Shown piece after piece: positions 11,167 to 23,709 of a DNA stretch of 64,000 nt; within the stretch, counting starts at the first letter, position 1; the number at the start of each line of letters is the position of its first letter. A program made the translations under genes and the position numbers. The DNA is from Neonectria sp. B-13 (lineage: Eukaryota; Ascomycota; Sordariomycetes; Hypocreales; Nectriaceae). The stretch lies in NCBI GenBank assembly GCA_002682825.1, contig NOKP01000002.1, positions 4,188,090 through 4,252,089 on the forward strand. Reading direction: 5' to 3'. The notes under the pieces are model-generated. The model searched no databases and was not told where the DNA came from. It saw only the letters and a list, made by a program, of their open reading frames with translations.

Positions 11167-11214
11167 GAGCATAGAGCATAGAGCATAGAGCAGTGAGCAG
11201 TGAGCAGTGAGCAC
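11167..11214. repeat. 7-bp tandem repeat (GAGCATA)3(GAGCAGT)3
   Basis: Three copies of GAGCATA run directly into three copies of the sister unit GAGCAGT. It lies about 140 bp upstream of the start codon of the minus-strand coiled-coil gene, so it may be in its promoter or leader. Confidence 0.9.
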
Positions 11215-11437
11215 GTAAGGAGGAGGATCCCGCTTCCACTTCCGCTTTGCGCTTGCGTGCGCTGGGGGGGTGGGACACTGGGCACTGGGCACTGGACAGG
11301 CGGGCGGCTCTAATCATAAGGCAGGGCGATGTCGAGATTCGTGGCCAGGGATGCTGGGGTTTAGCGATTCCGGCCAGCCGCGTTAGCAGGGTACGCAGAC
11401 AGCAAACCGCTGCAGAAGTTGCGGTACATGGTTGACC

Positions 11438-11511
11438 GAGGGAAAGGCGAGGGAAAGGCGAGGGAAAGGCGAGCGACAAAGAGACAAAACAGACAAAACA
11501 GACAAAACAGA
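11438..11511. repeat. Two adjacent short tandem arrays, 11-bp and 9-bp units
   Basis: Three copies of GAGGGAAAGGC at 11438-11470 are followed after a few bases by about three copies of the unit GACAAAACA at about 11483-11511. Both are strongly purine-rich on the plus strand. Confidence 0.88.
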
Positions 11512-11626
11512 GACACGCCCAAGGACACTCCCTACACGACCGCAAACGTAGCGGGCTAGCGGAGGACGGAAACGAGGGACCCACTGCTGCGACGTTATCA
11601 TCCGCTCTCGCCATGGACAATCCACC

Positions 11627-11658
11627 GGCAACCCACAGGCAACCCACAGGCAACCCAC
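11627..11658. repeat. 11-bp tandem repeat GGCAACCCACA, about 3 copies
   Basis: Nearly perfect tandem copies of GGCAACCCACA in the same gene-free region as the other short arrays. Confidence 0.88.
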
Positions 11659-12892
11659 GAATCCCTGAGACCCAGACCGGTTGCGCCCGCAGAGTAGCAG
11701 ATGGCATCACGGCTCCCACGTCGAGACCCGCAGGGCCATGGCACCACAGGCATCCACTGGCCAAGCGGAGGGTGGGGGGTCGGTAGGCAAGCAAGTGCAC
11801 TGTAGCAGAAGTCGCGGGTAGGCCGTAGCGTCGCCCGCGGGAAGTCCCACGATTAGTCCCTGGCCCCTAGTCCCACGGGTAAGCTGGTAGCCTGCGGGAG
11901 GGGCCCCCAACAGGGAACCAAGGGGAGCCCAGGAACCCGCGGGACCCTGATAGCAGCGGCGTCTTGATTTGCCGGTTGCGTGTGAAGCGTGCATGTGTGC
12001 GTGCTTGTGTGCGTGCTTGGCTCCCTGTGTGTGTGTGACCGAGGCGCTGCGTTGCGCCTTGTCGTGCTTTTCCCCCCATTGCTGTTAGATCAGATAAGCA
12101 GACTGCGAAATGCAGCGGCCAGTGGGCGGGCGGGCGCTCAGCTCCTCCCAAGCCGTCCCGTCAGGCGCTGTCTTGCTTCTGTGGACAGCCACCTGGACAG
12201 CCACCTGGATAGCTTGCCGGCATGGAACAGACAGCCGGCCTGTGACAAAGCTGCACTTACGTGCGCGCTCCTTGGCACTCTCAAGCCTCAAGCCTCAAAA
12301 GGAAAATTCCCTCCCAGAGCAACAACGGCAGTCAGTCGCCATCATCTTCTTCCGCGAGACTCCCTCTAATCATTTGCCCTTTTGCCCTTTGGCCCTTTGG
12401 GGGCGTGGTTGGGGGCCGACTCCACGGCCGCAGCGGGCGCAAGAGGCGGTTCCGGAGCCAAACAAAACCTGCCAGGGTTGGATCCTCATGCCTGCTTGCC
12501 TCCTGGCTCATGCTTGCTTGGCTCATGCTTTTGCATGCTTTTGCGTGTGATTGTGCGATTGCGATTGTGCGATTGTTGATCGCGGCCAAGACCTGCGTTG
12601 GGTCGGCGACTGACGCAGCCCGAACTGGCTTGAGACAAGAGACGACATCTCGCAGTACGGTCTGCGGGCCGCGCGACCTGATTAGCAGAGGCCCGACTCC
12701 AGAGGGCATCGTGCTCCGTCCTCCTCCGCATGTCCCCAGTCCCGCTGCCCAACTGTTCCACTGGCCACCCCCACACCCTCCTCACCATCGTCAAGCACAC
12801 CGCGCTCACCCTCATCGCCCTCTCCAACGCCTCATCTCCAATACCTCCCCCCCGGCCTCGGTCGGTCAGCTTGTCAGTCAAGCAAGCCCTAC

Positions 12893-12930
12893 CCTCTCCT
12901 CTCCTCTCCTCTCCTCTCCTCTTCTCTCCC
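12893..12930. repeat. CTCCT pyrimidine microsatellite
   Basis: About six tandem CTCCT units followed by related CT-rich sequence. Pure pyrimidine on the plus strand. This could form part of a fungal CT-rich promoter or leader for the gene starting at 14102, but it lies over 1 kb away. Confidence 0.85.
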
Positions 12931-14101
12931 TCCAGTCCTTGCGACCTCCCTCCATCCCCCGTGTGCCGTACAGTACATGCCTGCCTCCTGTGGTTTCGCC
13001 CGTGTTGATTGATGGGAGATACGCCGTGTCACACCCTCTCCATTCTCCTCCCACGCCCGTCATCCCCCTTCCCCCTTCCCCCTGTGGCCCATGCCTTCCT
13101 GTCCCTCCTGGTCCCGTTCGGGTCCTGCTCGCAGTCTGTTGGCGGCGTTTTCTCGGTCCACACACACACTGCTGCTGTCCATCTTTGTCACTCGGTACGT
13201 AAGGTAAATAGCTGTTCGCAGCACCGCCGGAAAGCCGAGGACCCCATCAATGATCAACCCAAAGCTGGGGAGTCCGAATTTTCGGGGCTACACCGTAACA
13301 AGGCCCCTGTTGCGTAGATTGGGGGGGGGGCGACCTCCTGACGATGAAGAGCCTTTTAGTTGCGTCCGGGTCTTGGAGTTTCAAGGGCGTCCTATCGCTA
13401 GCAGTGTTGTGCGCAGTACAAGCTTCGGTACGAGACGATAGCTGTGAGACTGAGCCCAGACATCCGGGTGCCGGTACATTGTTCTGTGCGATCAACATGG
13501 GTGTTGTCCCTGCATGGACTTATCGTACCTCGCGCGCTACGTATCTCCTAAATTCGGGCGCAGTGAACATGTATGTCTTGTTCGCAGCAGCGGGCGGCAG
13601 GTGGGCGGTAGGTAGGCAGGCTGGACTCCCTGGAGGCAGGGCTGTCCGGCTCTGTCACTCCTCTGTGCTTCTGTGGCAATGTGCCTCTGTGCGAGCACTT
13701 TGTTTGTACGTGCGCGTGGAGTCGCGGTGGACACGGGAGCGTGGGACCCTGGCCACCCCTGGACACACCCACAAGTTCACAACGTCACGCCCATCCATCA
13801 AGGTGGGCAGTGGGCCGTGGGTTGGTGGCGGGAGAGGCTGTGACAGCCGTGACTTTGGCAAACTGGGTCTGAGAGTTTGAGATGAGTCTCTGAGATGACA
13901 GGTCCCCGTCGCCCATAACCCACCCACGCCCATGCCCCAATCCACCAGTCCAACAAGGCCTCGCGCCGCCCACGTGCAATCAGTCCGATAACGGGAGGGC
14001 GACTTCGTGTCGTCGCGATCCTCATGCAAACGGGCGGAGCTGTCGCCTACCGCAGTTCTGCCGCCAAGTTACAACAACCCACTCAAGTTGACTCAACCAC
14101 C

Positions 14102-14962
14102 ATGGGGACTTTCGGTGCCACCGTCACGTCGCTGCTGGACACCTACACCAAGTGTTTGGCTTTACTCAAGGGCTTCCGAGGTGACGATGGGGGCCACGGC
14201 ACGCCCAGCGAGCTCCAATCGAGCCTGGGAAGTTCTCTGCGCTCCGACCGAGCCAGAGTGCGTCGAGCCTACTCCTCCCAGCTTTCACAGAACGGCGTTC
14301 GGTTCGAGAAAGGCGATGGTGAGTCGTGCCTGCGTGTACTTGCCAAATCAAGTCGGTCGCAGATCTAAAAAGTATACCCAGCTGCCTCAAGGTCGGCATT
14401 GAAACGTGTGTTGAGGAAGCTCACCACGGCCCTGGGCGAAGTCGTCCGTAGCCTTGGTGGGCGTCAGTCTGCGCCGGTCGACTACAACTCACTGCTGGCT
14501 CTGTCGAACGGGTCAAGCCTCAATGCCGTTCGGACTATCAACGAACTGTCAAGTCGAGTAAGTTCGAGAGCGAGCTCCAGCAGCTCACGACGTAGCGTGG
14601 TGAGCCGGGGCAGGCAAAAATCCAGACGCCATCGCCAGCAGTCTGATGAGCAGCTCAAGCGGAAGGTAGAAGACGGGCGCCGTTCTAAGTTGAGCAAAAG
14701 CAGAAGCAAGAACTCAGCAAGTAGGTCATCACGTCGGCATCGTCGGCGGTCTTCGCAGAGTCGCCATATGCCAGGGGTATCTGGAGACCTGAATCGCATC
14801 TCTATGTTGACCACGTCCTCTGCCAGTACCAAGCTAGGCGAGATCAGGCGGCTTCAGAAGAGTCAAGGGCCGACAGTGAGGGCCACATATCCGCTGCACT
14901 TCTATCCTAAGAAGGAGGAAAAGGGTCGGAAGAAATGGTGGAAGCTCTTTGGAAGTGGGTGA
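14102..14962 (+). CDS. Basic Ser/Arg-rich hypothetical protein
   Basis: Two exons (14102-14318, 14382-14962) give 265 aa; I cannot name it. The N-terminal half is helical (MGTFGATVTSLLDTYTKCL, then KGFRG; after the splice LKRVLRKLTTALGEVVRSL), and SLLALSNGSSLNAVRTINEL follows. The rest is very basic and Ser/Arg-rich (SRASSSSSRRSVVSRG, RSSRRHRRRSSQS), ending KKEEKGRKKWWKLFGSG. The splice joins EKGD to AASRSALKR and keeps the frame. The ATG at 14102 has a strong ACC-ATGG context; an in-frame ATG 78 bp upstream (14024) would add 26 residues. The helical start followed by a basic tail resembles uncharacterised fungal N-terminal domains; RNA binding or nuclear location is possible but not shown. 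Confidence 0.68.
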
Positions 14963-15420
14963 CTGCGAGGGCACGAGGGCACGAGGGCGCGAGGGCGTTT
15001 GGTGCACCATTCATTGTACGAATATCATGCCAGCCACGAGATGATGAAGCTCAATCCGGACCCGACCCGGCCAAGATCACGGGGCCGTGCGGATTAATGT
15101 CGAATCGCGTAGACTCTAGCACTGTGCAGGCTGCCACAGCACAACCCGAATTCATGAGCCCCGCAGTCCAAAAATCCACCCGCCATGCCCCGCCAGCTGT
15201 GTGTCTTGACACACGATAGACGACATCAGCATCATCGCCGTTGTACGTTATACGTATGTCCCCAGCGCTGGGCCCCGACGACCGCGATCGCGACACCGAC
15301 ACCGACACCGACATCGAGCCCAACACTAGATAACGCCGAGATCGCCTTCCACCCGTGTCGTCCTCTCACCACCATCGGCACCGGCTCTCCTGGACATGCA
15401 TTGGCCCTCGTAGCGCCACC
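14963..15420. other. Intergenic upstream of SRP72
   Basis: No gene is seen. It includes a short GAGGGC(G/A)C repeat at about 14969-14997, next to the preceding stop codon, and an ACACCG repeat (CGACACCGACACCGACACCG) at about 15290-15309. Confidence 0.5.
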
Positions 15421-17413
15421 ATGCCTCAAGACCCTGCCGCCGCCCTCAGCGCCCTGCTGCGGGCGTCCTCCATCCAAGACCATGATGAGATCCTCAAGGC
15501 TGCCAACGCCGCTATCAAGGTCAACAAGAGCGACTTCGTAAGCCAGCACACCCGCATAGTCGCCCTCCTCAAGCTCGACCGCTTCGACGACGCCCTGCGC
15601 GCCATCGCCGAAGGTGGCACCAAGCTCAACGCATTATGTGTCCTCGAGCAAGCCTATGGGCTCTACAAGAGCGGCAAGCTGGACGAGGCCACCGCTATCC
15701 TCCAGTCCGTCGGCCTCGCAAAGAGGAGCTTCGGTCATGTGGCTGCTCAGGTCGCCTACCGCGCTGAGCGCTTCGACGATGCTCGCGCCATCTACAGTCG
15801 GCTCCTCGATGCCGACGACGACACTGACGAGGAAAACGACCTCAGCATCAACATTCGCGCTGCCGCTGCACAGTCCGAGTGGATGGGGTATTCTTTCATG
15901 AATCCCCCGCCTACCCAAGAGTCCGACGGTTTCGAAATTTGCTACAACGCTGCCTGTGCTTGTATCGCCCGCGGCTCCCTTGACGATGCTGCCAACCTAT
16001 TGCAACGTGCCATCAGACTCTGCGATGCTTCCGACGACCTCAACGAGAAGGACAAGGAAGCTGAGATGCGTCCTATCCTGGCCCAGCAGGCATACGTCTA
16101 TGCCAAGACGGGCAAGTTCAAGGAGGCGCTCGACCTGTACAGGCCGCTAGCCGGAGCAGAGTGCGTTCTACTCAACTACACCCGCACACCCCCAAGCCAA
16201 TTACTAACTATGGCCACGATATAGTGATGATGACCCTGACCTCATAGCCATAGCTCGGAATAACCTCCTGGCGATGGAGCCCAATTCCGAGAATCCTTAT
16301 GTACTACAGAGGAAGCTTGCCATGTTGGCAGACAACGAGAAAACCTCTAAGCTTTTCAAACACCAGTCAAACATTCTCCGCCGCAACAACCTTGTTGTTA
16401 GCCTCCAGGCATCCAAAGCCCCTGGTGTCAAGGCTCGTACCGCGGCTCTCCTTGGAGAAATAGACCATCCCACCACCTCCGCCGATATCAACATCCTCTC
16501 CGTCCTCAATGCCGCTGCCAGTGCTGAAGGGGCCACTGGGAAGCAGCTGATTCGAAACCTCCAGGCCCTAGCGACCAAGAGACCCAACGATGTTGGTCTT
16601 GTCCTGACCATCATTCAGATCCAACTTGACGACGGCCATGCCGGCTCAGCTCTGTCCATCTTGGAGTCATTCCTGCAACGTCTCGAGAATGACGAGGCGG
16701 CCACCACCCATGACGTTCGGTTCTCCCCTGGCCTCGTCGCCCTTGTCGTTGCTCTGAATCGATCGCAAGGACGAGAGTCGTCTGCCAAGGCAGAGCTTGT
16801 GAAGGCCGCGACACATTGGCAAACCCGTTCCACGAGCCCTGCTTCCTCGCTCCTGGAAGAGGCTGGCGTCGAGCTCATGAAGTCATCAAACCCTCAAGAC
16901 TTACAACTGGCTGGAACTTGCTTCCAGAGGTTGTTTAGCGAGCAGCAGGGCTCGGATATCGCGTCCGCTGGTCTGGTCGCATGCCTAGCCCCCTCCAACC
17001 TTGAGGCCGTTCAGCATCATCTTGACAACCTTCCCCCGGTTGAGGCCTTGATCGAAGGAGTGGACGTCAAATCACTTCTTGACGCCGGCGTGGCCACCGC
17101 CGCCAAGCCTGCGCAGGCTGGTAAACGACCTGCAACTCAAGAACCTAGCGACAAGCCCAAGAAGCGGCGCAGAAAGATAAGACTGCCTAAGACCTTCGTA
17201 GAAGGCACCAAACCCGACCCCGAGCGTTGGCTGCCCCTGAGGGACCGGTCCTCGTACCGGCCCAAGGGCAAGAAGGGAAAGAAGAAGGCCGGCGAGACCC
17301 AGGGAGGCGTCGTCAAGGAGGAGGAGACGCTGGAGCTGGTCGGCGGCGGAGGTGTCAAGGTGGAAAAGGCGCCTCCACCAAACTCCAAGAAGAAGAAGAA
17401 GGGCAAGAAATAG
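15421..17413 (+). CDS. SRP72: Signal recognition particle subunit SRP72
   Basis: This is the 72-kDa SRP protein, which binds SRP RNA with SRP68 and acts in co-translational targeting to the ER. Two exons (15421-16160, 16225-17413) give 642 aa. The first ~500 residues are TPR-like helical repeats (e.g. AYGLYKSGKLDEATAIL, AYVYAKTGKFKEALDLY). The basic C-terminus carries the SRP72 RNA-binding signature: KKRRRKIRLPKTF, then PDPERWLPLRDRSSYRPKG, followed by a Lys-rich end. The intron is supported by phase: GA plus T gives the acidic run ADDDPDLIAIARNNLLAM. The ATG follows CGCCACC, a good context. Confidence 0.95.
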
Positions 17414-17920
17414 GACTTTGCATTCGTGCCGGTCCCCCCCCAAAGGGTGTCGTCGTGGTGCCGACCAAGAAATAGAGCAGAGAAGACAAAGAAAAAATGT
17501 GAAGTTTTTTTTAATTTGAGACTTCTTCCTTTGAGATGCAACCTCGCGACACTTGGTTCAACAAGATGAGGGCAAAATGACAGTGATGGAATTCTACGCT
17601 GACTTTTTAGTGCTCCGCCATACTCACGAGGTCCCCTTCCCCCTAAAGAAGAACAAGATGAAAGGAAGAATGGCCAAGGGAGACTGAAGAAAAAAACAAA
17701 TCTAGAAACATGTCCTCATCGAGCCGGCCCGCGGTCTGCGTCTCGTGAAAAGATTACACGGCCTAGAGCCTTTTTGCTCTCAGGGGCCTCTGTCCCTTTT
17801 TCATCCCTTGCAGAACAAACCATGCCAAAATGCTCTCTGCTCTTGTGTTGCGGTCCATTCCCAACAAACGCTAAATAACACACAAATATATGTCCACAAC
17901 CAAGCAACCGTCTAGGAACA
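17414..17920. other. Convergent 3' flanks of SRP72 and the Sec7 gene
   Basis: No gene is seen. About 500 bp hold the 3' ends of two convergent transcripts, with A-rich and T-rich tracts. Confidence 0.5.
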
Positions 17921-20900
17921 TCATGCGTCCACTGCCTGGACGGGGCGGTTGGGCAGCTGCTCTACATCTTGGAGCGATTCTTGGTCCGAGTCGCGCCTCT
18001 CCAGGTCGTCTCGAGTGCCGCTACGTCCCCTTGGGTCGTCCGCGTCATCCTTTTCTTCGTCCGAGTCTGTCTCGATGGGCGGCAGCGGGCTCCTGCGCCC
18101 GTCTGAGAAGCTCACAGCAACCTCGCTGTCCGTGTCCGAGGGGATCGTCAGTCTCCCACCGACCGAGACACTTCTAGCTGCCTGGGCGGACGAGTACTTT
18201 CGATGAAGTTGCCGGAAGCTCCGAGCCGTGGCGGTGCTCGCACTTGCTGCCGACTCTCTGCGTTCTTTTGGCTCCAGCGGATCTCCAACGACTGAGTAAA
18301 AGTCGTCCTCGCTCAGGGCGGGAGAAAGGGGCGGTTCTTCCTGCTGTTGTGCTTGCTTCCGCGCCCGAATCTTCTCATCCTGTGACATGTTTTGCAGTTC
18401 GCTGCCAAAGTTGATGACAGAGGCCTTCTTCCCGTGAACCACAAAACTTCCTGTTCCTCTTGCTAGCCTGGCTTCTCGACCTTCGTCTTCTCCTGCTCCA
18501 TTCAGGGCCACCTCCTTGCCCTTCCTGCTGCTGCGGTGGTGCGAGAGATGCCCGGCACCCTCTCTAAGGGTGCGCTGAAGACTTCGTCGGATCTTGCTTC
18601 GCTCAAGTTTGTCCTTGTCCATGGACGTGGCGCGATCGCCCGCTTCCCCGCCTGTTGAAGTTATAGTCTTATCAGACGGGTCCCTGCTTGGTCTCGATTC
18701 TAGGAGACCCGCTTGCTCCAGCAAATTCCGTTCTTCGGCATCCGGGTCGTCAGGATCCCTTTGTTCATTCCGCTTCGATGATATCCTGGATCCTTCATCT
18801 TGGGAGGACAGTGGCGGCCTAACGTGATGAGGAGTAGAGGTGACCGACTGTACAGGAGACGCTGCAATACTTGAAATCGAGCCATGTCTCGTGCTTGCGG
18901 CCTCGTGTCGTACAAAGGAGAGATCCCGAGAACTATGCCGATGGCGTGTGGCGCTCTGGGGAGGGGTTTGGAACACCTGGTCAAGCGGCGAATCAAGACT
19001 TTCTCCTAGTTCGGATGGGCTAGGGACATGCGCCAATTGAGGCTCTGTGGGTGTTCGAGGCAGAGTATCTGTTCCAGAGTGGTGTGTCGACCTCGACCCT
19101 CTACGGGTGGTGACTGCACGAGGTGTGGGTGATCCGGTTCGGGCATGAGAGTGCCGATTCGATTGTTGCTTGGTGGGGGTGAAAGCAGTCGAGCTCACTG
19201 TCGGGTGCTCGTCTTCAAGGTCCTGAACCAGAATATCACGGTGGCATTTTTCTTTCCAGATGCCCATGCGCGTCCACTTCAACTGCGCAGATATCCGAGC
19301 TGCTGCTGATATGAGCTGATCTCGGGTCTTTGGCTGAATGGGCGCCATTATCTGAAGATGGCGGGCATTCCTAAGCTGATCATCAAGCTGCTTTTGGCAC
19401 TCGTGAAGCTTCTCCTCTGCTTCTGCGATCTTTAGTTGCATCACGTCTCGCCGAGCGACTGAGATGTCTTCGGCCATCTTGTGATCAATCCGACTGCGAG
19501 AAATAGACACAAGCCCAGTCGGGGTTTGAACCAGCTGCGACGCATCGGAGCTATCAAGCCGCCTCATTCCGCGACGTCCTTGACCGTCATAGTTGCCGCC
19601 AATGACTCCACGCATCCTGACACCCGTGGTGCTGAAGGCGGCAGCGTAGTTGAGCTTGGCCAGCCAATCGTCCAACTCTTCCTCGTTGTCAGCCAGCAGA
19701 ACTTCCTCTAGGCCACCTTGCCGCACATAGACGAAGGCGTTTTTGTGCTTCTTGTAGGTCGTGTCAAGAAGAGCCACAGCACCGTGAGTAGACATGAGTG
19801 CGTCTGGCTTGAATTCCTCCAAGGGCGGGTTGAATATCAAGGGGATTCCGTCATGACCTGCCTTGATGTGGTTGTCGTACTGGTGTATCAGGGATTTGAC
19901 CCAACCAGTGTTTCGGAAGAAGTATAGCTGGGCTCCTGTAAGAATAGCGCCCCATTCCTGCCATGGCGAGCGTGTTTTTCTTTTCTTGATGTCTTTTCTC
20001 CATAAGAGCCCGACTTTGGTGACTTTGATATCCACTATTCCAGGATGGGCCTCCTGGGGATTTGTCGCTGTCTGCTCCGACATGAAGGCATCAGGGCGTG
20101 ATCTGGCCGACACAATTTGCAAAACGCCAGTTCTAAAGAAGGTCTTTTGCAAATCCTTTAGATCTAGGCGGCTCGCAGAACCCATGTAGTTGTAGTGGTC
20201 GTCGAGGTCCATGGCATCCTTCAGATTTGGGCGCAGAGAATCTAGGCTTCCGTCAATAATCAAAGTATATGGATCAATTGGCTCCTTGGTTGTTCTTCTA
20301 GGAGGTTCAACGGTAGTAGCGGAAAGAAGAGGTTTGCGCCTGGACTTGTGAGAACCAAACCGATCGCCGGTGATTTCAAAGTCGTCCTCGACATGAATAA
20401 AAGGGGTATATGTGATGTTGTCGTAAAAGCATTCTAAAATGTCGTCAAAGATACCCTCCCCACGAGTGTTCTTCAGGTAATCGGGTTTTTGCATCTTGTG
20501 CTTGTTGTTCTTGTTGAATACATCGGTGTGAAGGATGAGAAGTGAAAAGGCAATAAAGTATGCTTGGTCTGGAGAGGCATAGATGCCAGGATTACACTCG
20601 TGGTAACGATTTGCGAAAGATTGGAGGAAACGGTCGATCTGCTGTGTCTCTTTGGGGAGCTCGGCCTCCATCAATAGCTTACGTATAGCCATGTCCATTG
20701 GATCGCCAAAGAAACTGAAGCTACGCATGTAACTCCTGAGAACGGATGCCATGAAAGGATCTACGCTCTTGGACAGTGTGGCAGCGATGATTCCTCGACT
20801 GCCTACCTCCTCGACTCGAGCCAGGTACTTGGCAGCAGACTCGTCGTCGCGACGATCCGGTAGAATTATCGACTCCCTGGCCAGCTGAAGCGAGTTGTTC

Positions 20901-22127
20901 TTGGATCCGATTGAGCCAGGGGTGGTTGGAGTCAGCGTCCCCTGCCGGCTCAGTTCGGAATTCTGCCGCAATCGACTCAGCCCGAACAAATCGCCGAAAC
21001 TCTTTCGGCCAGTGGACGAAGATGTCCGAGTCGTCGGGGGGAGGAGATGGTCGTCTGTTGAGTCTCGCCCCATGGAGCTCATGGTAGATGACCTCCCTCT
21101 CAAGAGATTAGCTCTAGTTGGCGAAGAAGCTCCCGATTGCGATCCTCCAGGGGCGAACAAGGCGGCGGCAGGTGACTGGTGGAGTTTCGGGGTATGGTCG
21201 CTTTTCCCCGTACCAACGCCGGCAAGCTCCCCCGTGTGCGCGGATGCAGGCCGTGGGGTGGATGATACACCCAGCGACGATGACGAGGCGATGGCTGGGG
21301 GTCGCTTGTTCTTCTGTTGCTGGAGGTGTGCAAGCGGAAACAATGGCTCCGGGGGGTTCCTTCCCCTCCGCAATTTGAAGAACGGAGTCGTCGGCTTTTT
21401 GGGGGTCGTATTGGGGCTCTGATGAGAATGGCCATTGGAGCTAGCATCTGATCTCGAAGACTCGGATTGTCGGTTTGGGGGCGGAGTGAGGACGGTGCCG
21501 TTGGGACTGCCGTGGGCGGCATGGGTCGACGGGCGAGGAGATTCAGGTTCTTCCAGAGTGGCGAGCGAGGGTCGACTCCTGTCGTCGGCGAAAGACTTTC
21601 TGAACATCTTCCTGGGCGGGGGGCGGTTGGGTACGGCCTCGTCACGGGGGATGTCGGTCGAGCGACGAAACTTGGCAGCGAGGCTCATGCGGGAGGGCTT
21701 CTTCCGGGGGCCATTGAACTCGTTGGTAGGGGCGGTGGTGATGATTTCGGGGGCTATTGGTGATGTCAGCAAATTGCATGCAGCGCAGGGCGGACGGGGG
21801 TGAGGTACGTCGCGGGATAGGAGGGGGCTTCTCCGACTGCTGCTTGGCTCGGAGGGACAGCTGGGAATCGGAGGCATTGCGGAACCTCAGGACGGAAAAG
21901 CGACGGTGTTTGTTGGTCTCTTCTTGGATCGGCGGGGAGTCGGGGCGGGAGATGGATGAATCGCGGGTGGGCTGGAGAGCAACAGGGACGCCCTCGTGGT
22001 CGCTGACGAACTCGGGCAGCGGGAGGGTCGGAGGCGCGTCCATGGTAGGGGAGCTGGGCGCGAAGAGGGTATGGCGGCGCATGTCGGTCTCACTGGCCAT
22101 ATTGCCACGACGGCGAAGGAAGGGCAT
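17921..22127 (-). CDS. ARF guanine-nucleotide exchange factor, Sec7 plus PH domain (Syt1/Sec73 type)
   Basis: A large ARF activator of the yeast Syt1 / fission-yeast Sec73 class, acting in vesicle traffic at the Golgi or plasma membrane. Two exons (22127-21809, 21753-17921) give 1383 aa. The N-terminal ~400 residues are disordered and Ser/Pro-rich. The Sec7 domain spans about residues 405-560; ELPKETQQIDRFLQSF carries the invariant catalytic Glu, and FIAFSLLILHTDVFN is the second signature. A PH domain follows at about 670-825 (VGLLWRKDIKKRKTRSPWQEW ... EEELDDWLAKLNYAAAF), then a short coiled coil (DVMQLKIAEAEEKLHECQKQ). The tail is long, disordered and phospho-site-like. Splicing joins PPPIPR to PPEIITTAPTNEF. 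An internal ATG 27 bp downstream (MASETDMRR) is an alternative start. Confidence 0.92.
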
Positions 22128-22161
22128 AACAACAACTGATCATGGTACACGGCCAGCCCAA

Positions 22162-22190
22162 GCGGTCGCGGTCGCGGTCGCGGTCGAGGT
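22162..22190. repeat. Hexamer repeat of GCGGTC
   Basis: Four tandem GCGGTC units followed by a degenerate copy, immediately upstream of the minus-strand Sec7 gene and probably within its 5' leader. Confidence 0.8.
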
Positions 22191-23489
22191 CGACGGTGAA
22201 GGGCGGCGTGCGGCGTGGGAGAAGTAGCAGACGTGGGACGTGGGATGCGGACGTAAGTGGACGTATGAGCGACGTAGAGACCTAGGATAGGTGGTGGACG
22301 TGGACGTGGACGTAGACGTTCGGCGTGGCAGGGCGGCGGCTCTCGATGCAAGCACACCGAGCTAACGGGGTGATCTAGGCGCGACGGAGACCATTGGGAC
22401 AGCTTGGGAGAGGTTGAGGGCGGCAGCTGCAAGGGCAGAGGGCCAAGATGGATCGAAGCGACGGTTGACGTCTGCGTATGTCGTCCAAAAGCTGGCCGTC
22501 GTCTGGGTCTGGTTTCGATCTGGCACCGTGATGCAGCAGTGCATTTGCCAAAGTCCCAGCTTTGCCCACCGGCTGGCCAGGGGCTGACGGGGCTGGCTGG
22601 GACCTGGCTTAGGACCTGACTGGGCCGTTTAGGGGCTTTGATTGGTTCGATGCCCTGAGCAGCGCCCTGTCATACAGTGCCGACCCGCCGGGTCCCATGT
22701 GGCTGGGGGGGTACCTTCGGGGCCCACGGGAAAAGCCTGGCTTGCCCGGTGCCCGCTAGTTCTGATGTGGCTGGCGTACAGTGCATGAGGCCGGGTTTGC
22801 GGGGCCTTGATTTCTCCCTTTTCCTCTTCCTCAACGACGGGCGACGCACATAGTAGTACCCTTTAGATGCCCGGGAGTCCGGTGCCCTCCGCTAAGGTAG
22901 GCGTGTAGACTGGGGCCTCAGCAGTCGGGGGTCTCCTCAAGGACTACTACGTAGAGGGCTGCCTATCTTATTTTTAGTGGTGCAGGAGCTGGTGGTGTAG
23001 GGTTCGGGAGCTGGGGGACAGGTAAGCCCAGCCCGCCCAGCCTCCGCCTCAACGGCCCACCACGCCCACGCTCACGCCCTGAATGGATGCCAGCTACAAA
23101 AAGCACTGGCGCCTCCCATGCCCGGTACGTTCTCCATCTGGACTGGCAACTGGCCCTGGGAAATTTGAAAACATGGCAGCCTGCAATTTGGGAGGACCTA
23201 CCTCACACAGACCGGAGGCGGCGAGGAGGGCGCTTTACTCAGGGCTCTCCCAAGAGTGTGCGCGTCGTCATCTACGTCGTAGGAAGCAGTAGCACAAGTA
23301 GGTAGTAGTTGGTTCCTTGCCCACACTGTGTGCGTGCACGGGCTGGCCAGTGCAATGATGGGAACAGCAAGGCAGCGAGCAAACCTGAAGCACCTGACTG
23401 CGCCCATCGAGGCCGTTGCGCTCCGCGCTCCTGGCAGCTACTACGTACTGTAAGTAATACATAGTACTATTAGTACAGTACAGTACTCG

Positions 23490-23513
23490 TACTCCGTACT
23501 CCGTACTCCGTAG
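23490..23513. repeat. 7-bp tandem repeat GTACTCC, 3 copies
   Basis: Three exact GTACTCC units, flanked on the left by degenerate GTAC-rich copies (from about 23465). It lies about 200 bp upstream of the ECM14 ATG. Confidence 0.85.
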
Positions 23514-23709
23514 ACCAACCGCAGCACTCGTATTCCATCATCCCTCGTACATACTTCAAGCATCATCATATCTCAGATCCTGGCCCTCCCTTCGCAGAAA
23601 GCCTTATCGCCCTCTGGCTGTTCCCTACCCAGGGTAGGGTGCTTACTGTTCCACCCTCCGCTCCAATCCCAAGTGCCTCTCCATCGAACTCCATTGTCCT
23701 CTGCCTAGG

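Larger units (their letters stand above)
11027..14101. other. Minisatellite-rich intergenic region of about 3.1 kb
   Basis: This lies between two divergently transcribed genes and no protein gene is recognised in it. Many frames are open on both strands, but the translations are low-complexity and change character across the region, as expected of simple-sequence DNA. Tandem repeats are listed separately. It also holds a G10 run at 13321-13330 and oligopyrimidine tracts. Promoters of both flanking genes must lie here. Confidence 0.45.
22128..23709. other. Divergent intergenic region between the Sec7 GEF and ECM14
   Basis: No gene is recognised in about 1.6 kb. It holds a GGTCGC hexamer repeat (22162-22190) near the Sec7 start, repeated GGACGT units (about 22288-22312), and a GTACTCC triplet array (23490-23513) about 200 bp upstream of the ECM14 start. 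Confidence 0.45.

Noticed and set aside
12261..13202. 313-residue Pro/Ser/Leu-rich open frame in the 11-14 kb gap
   Set aside because: It runs through pyrimidine microsatellites, has no folded-domain pattern and competing open frames on both strands.
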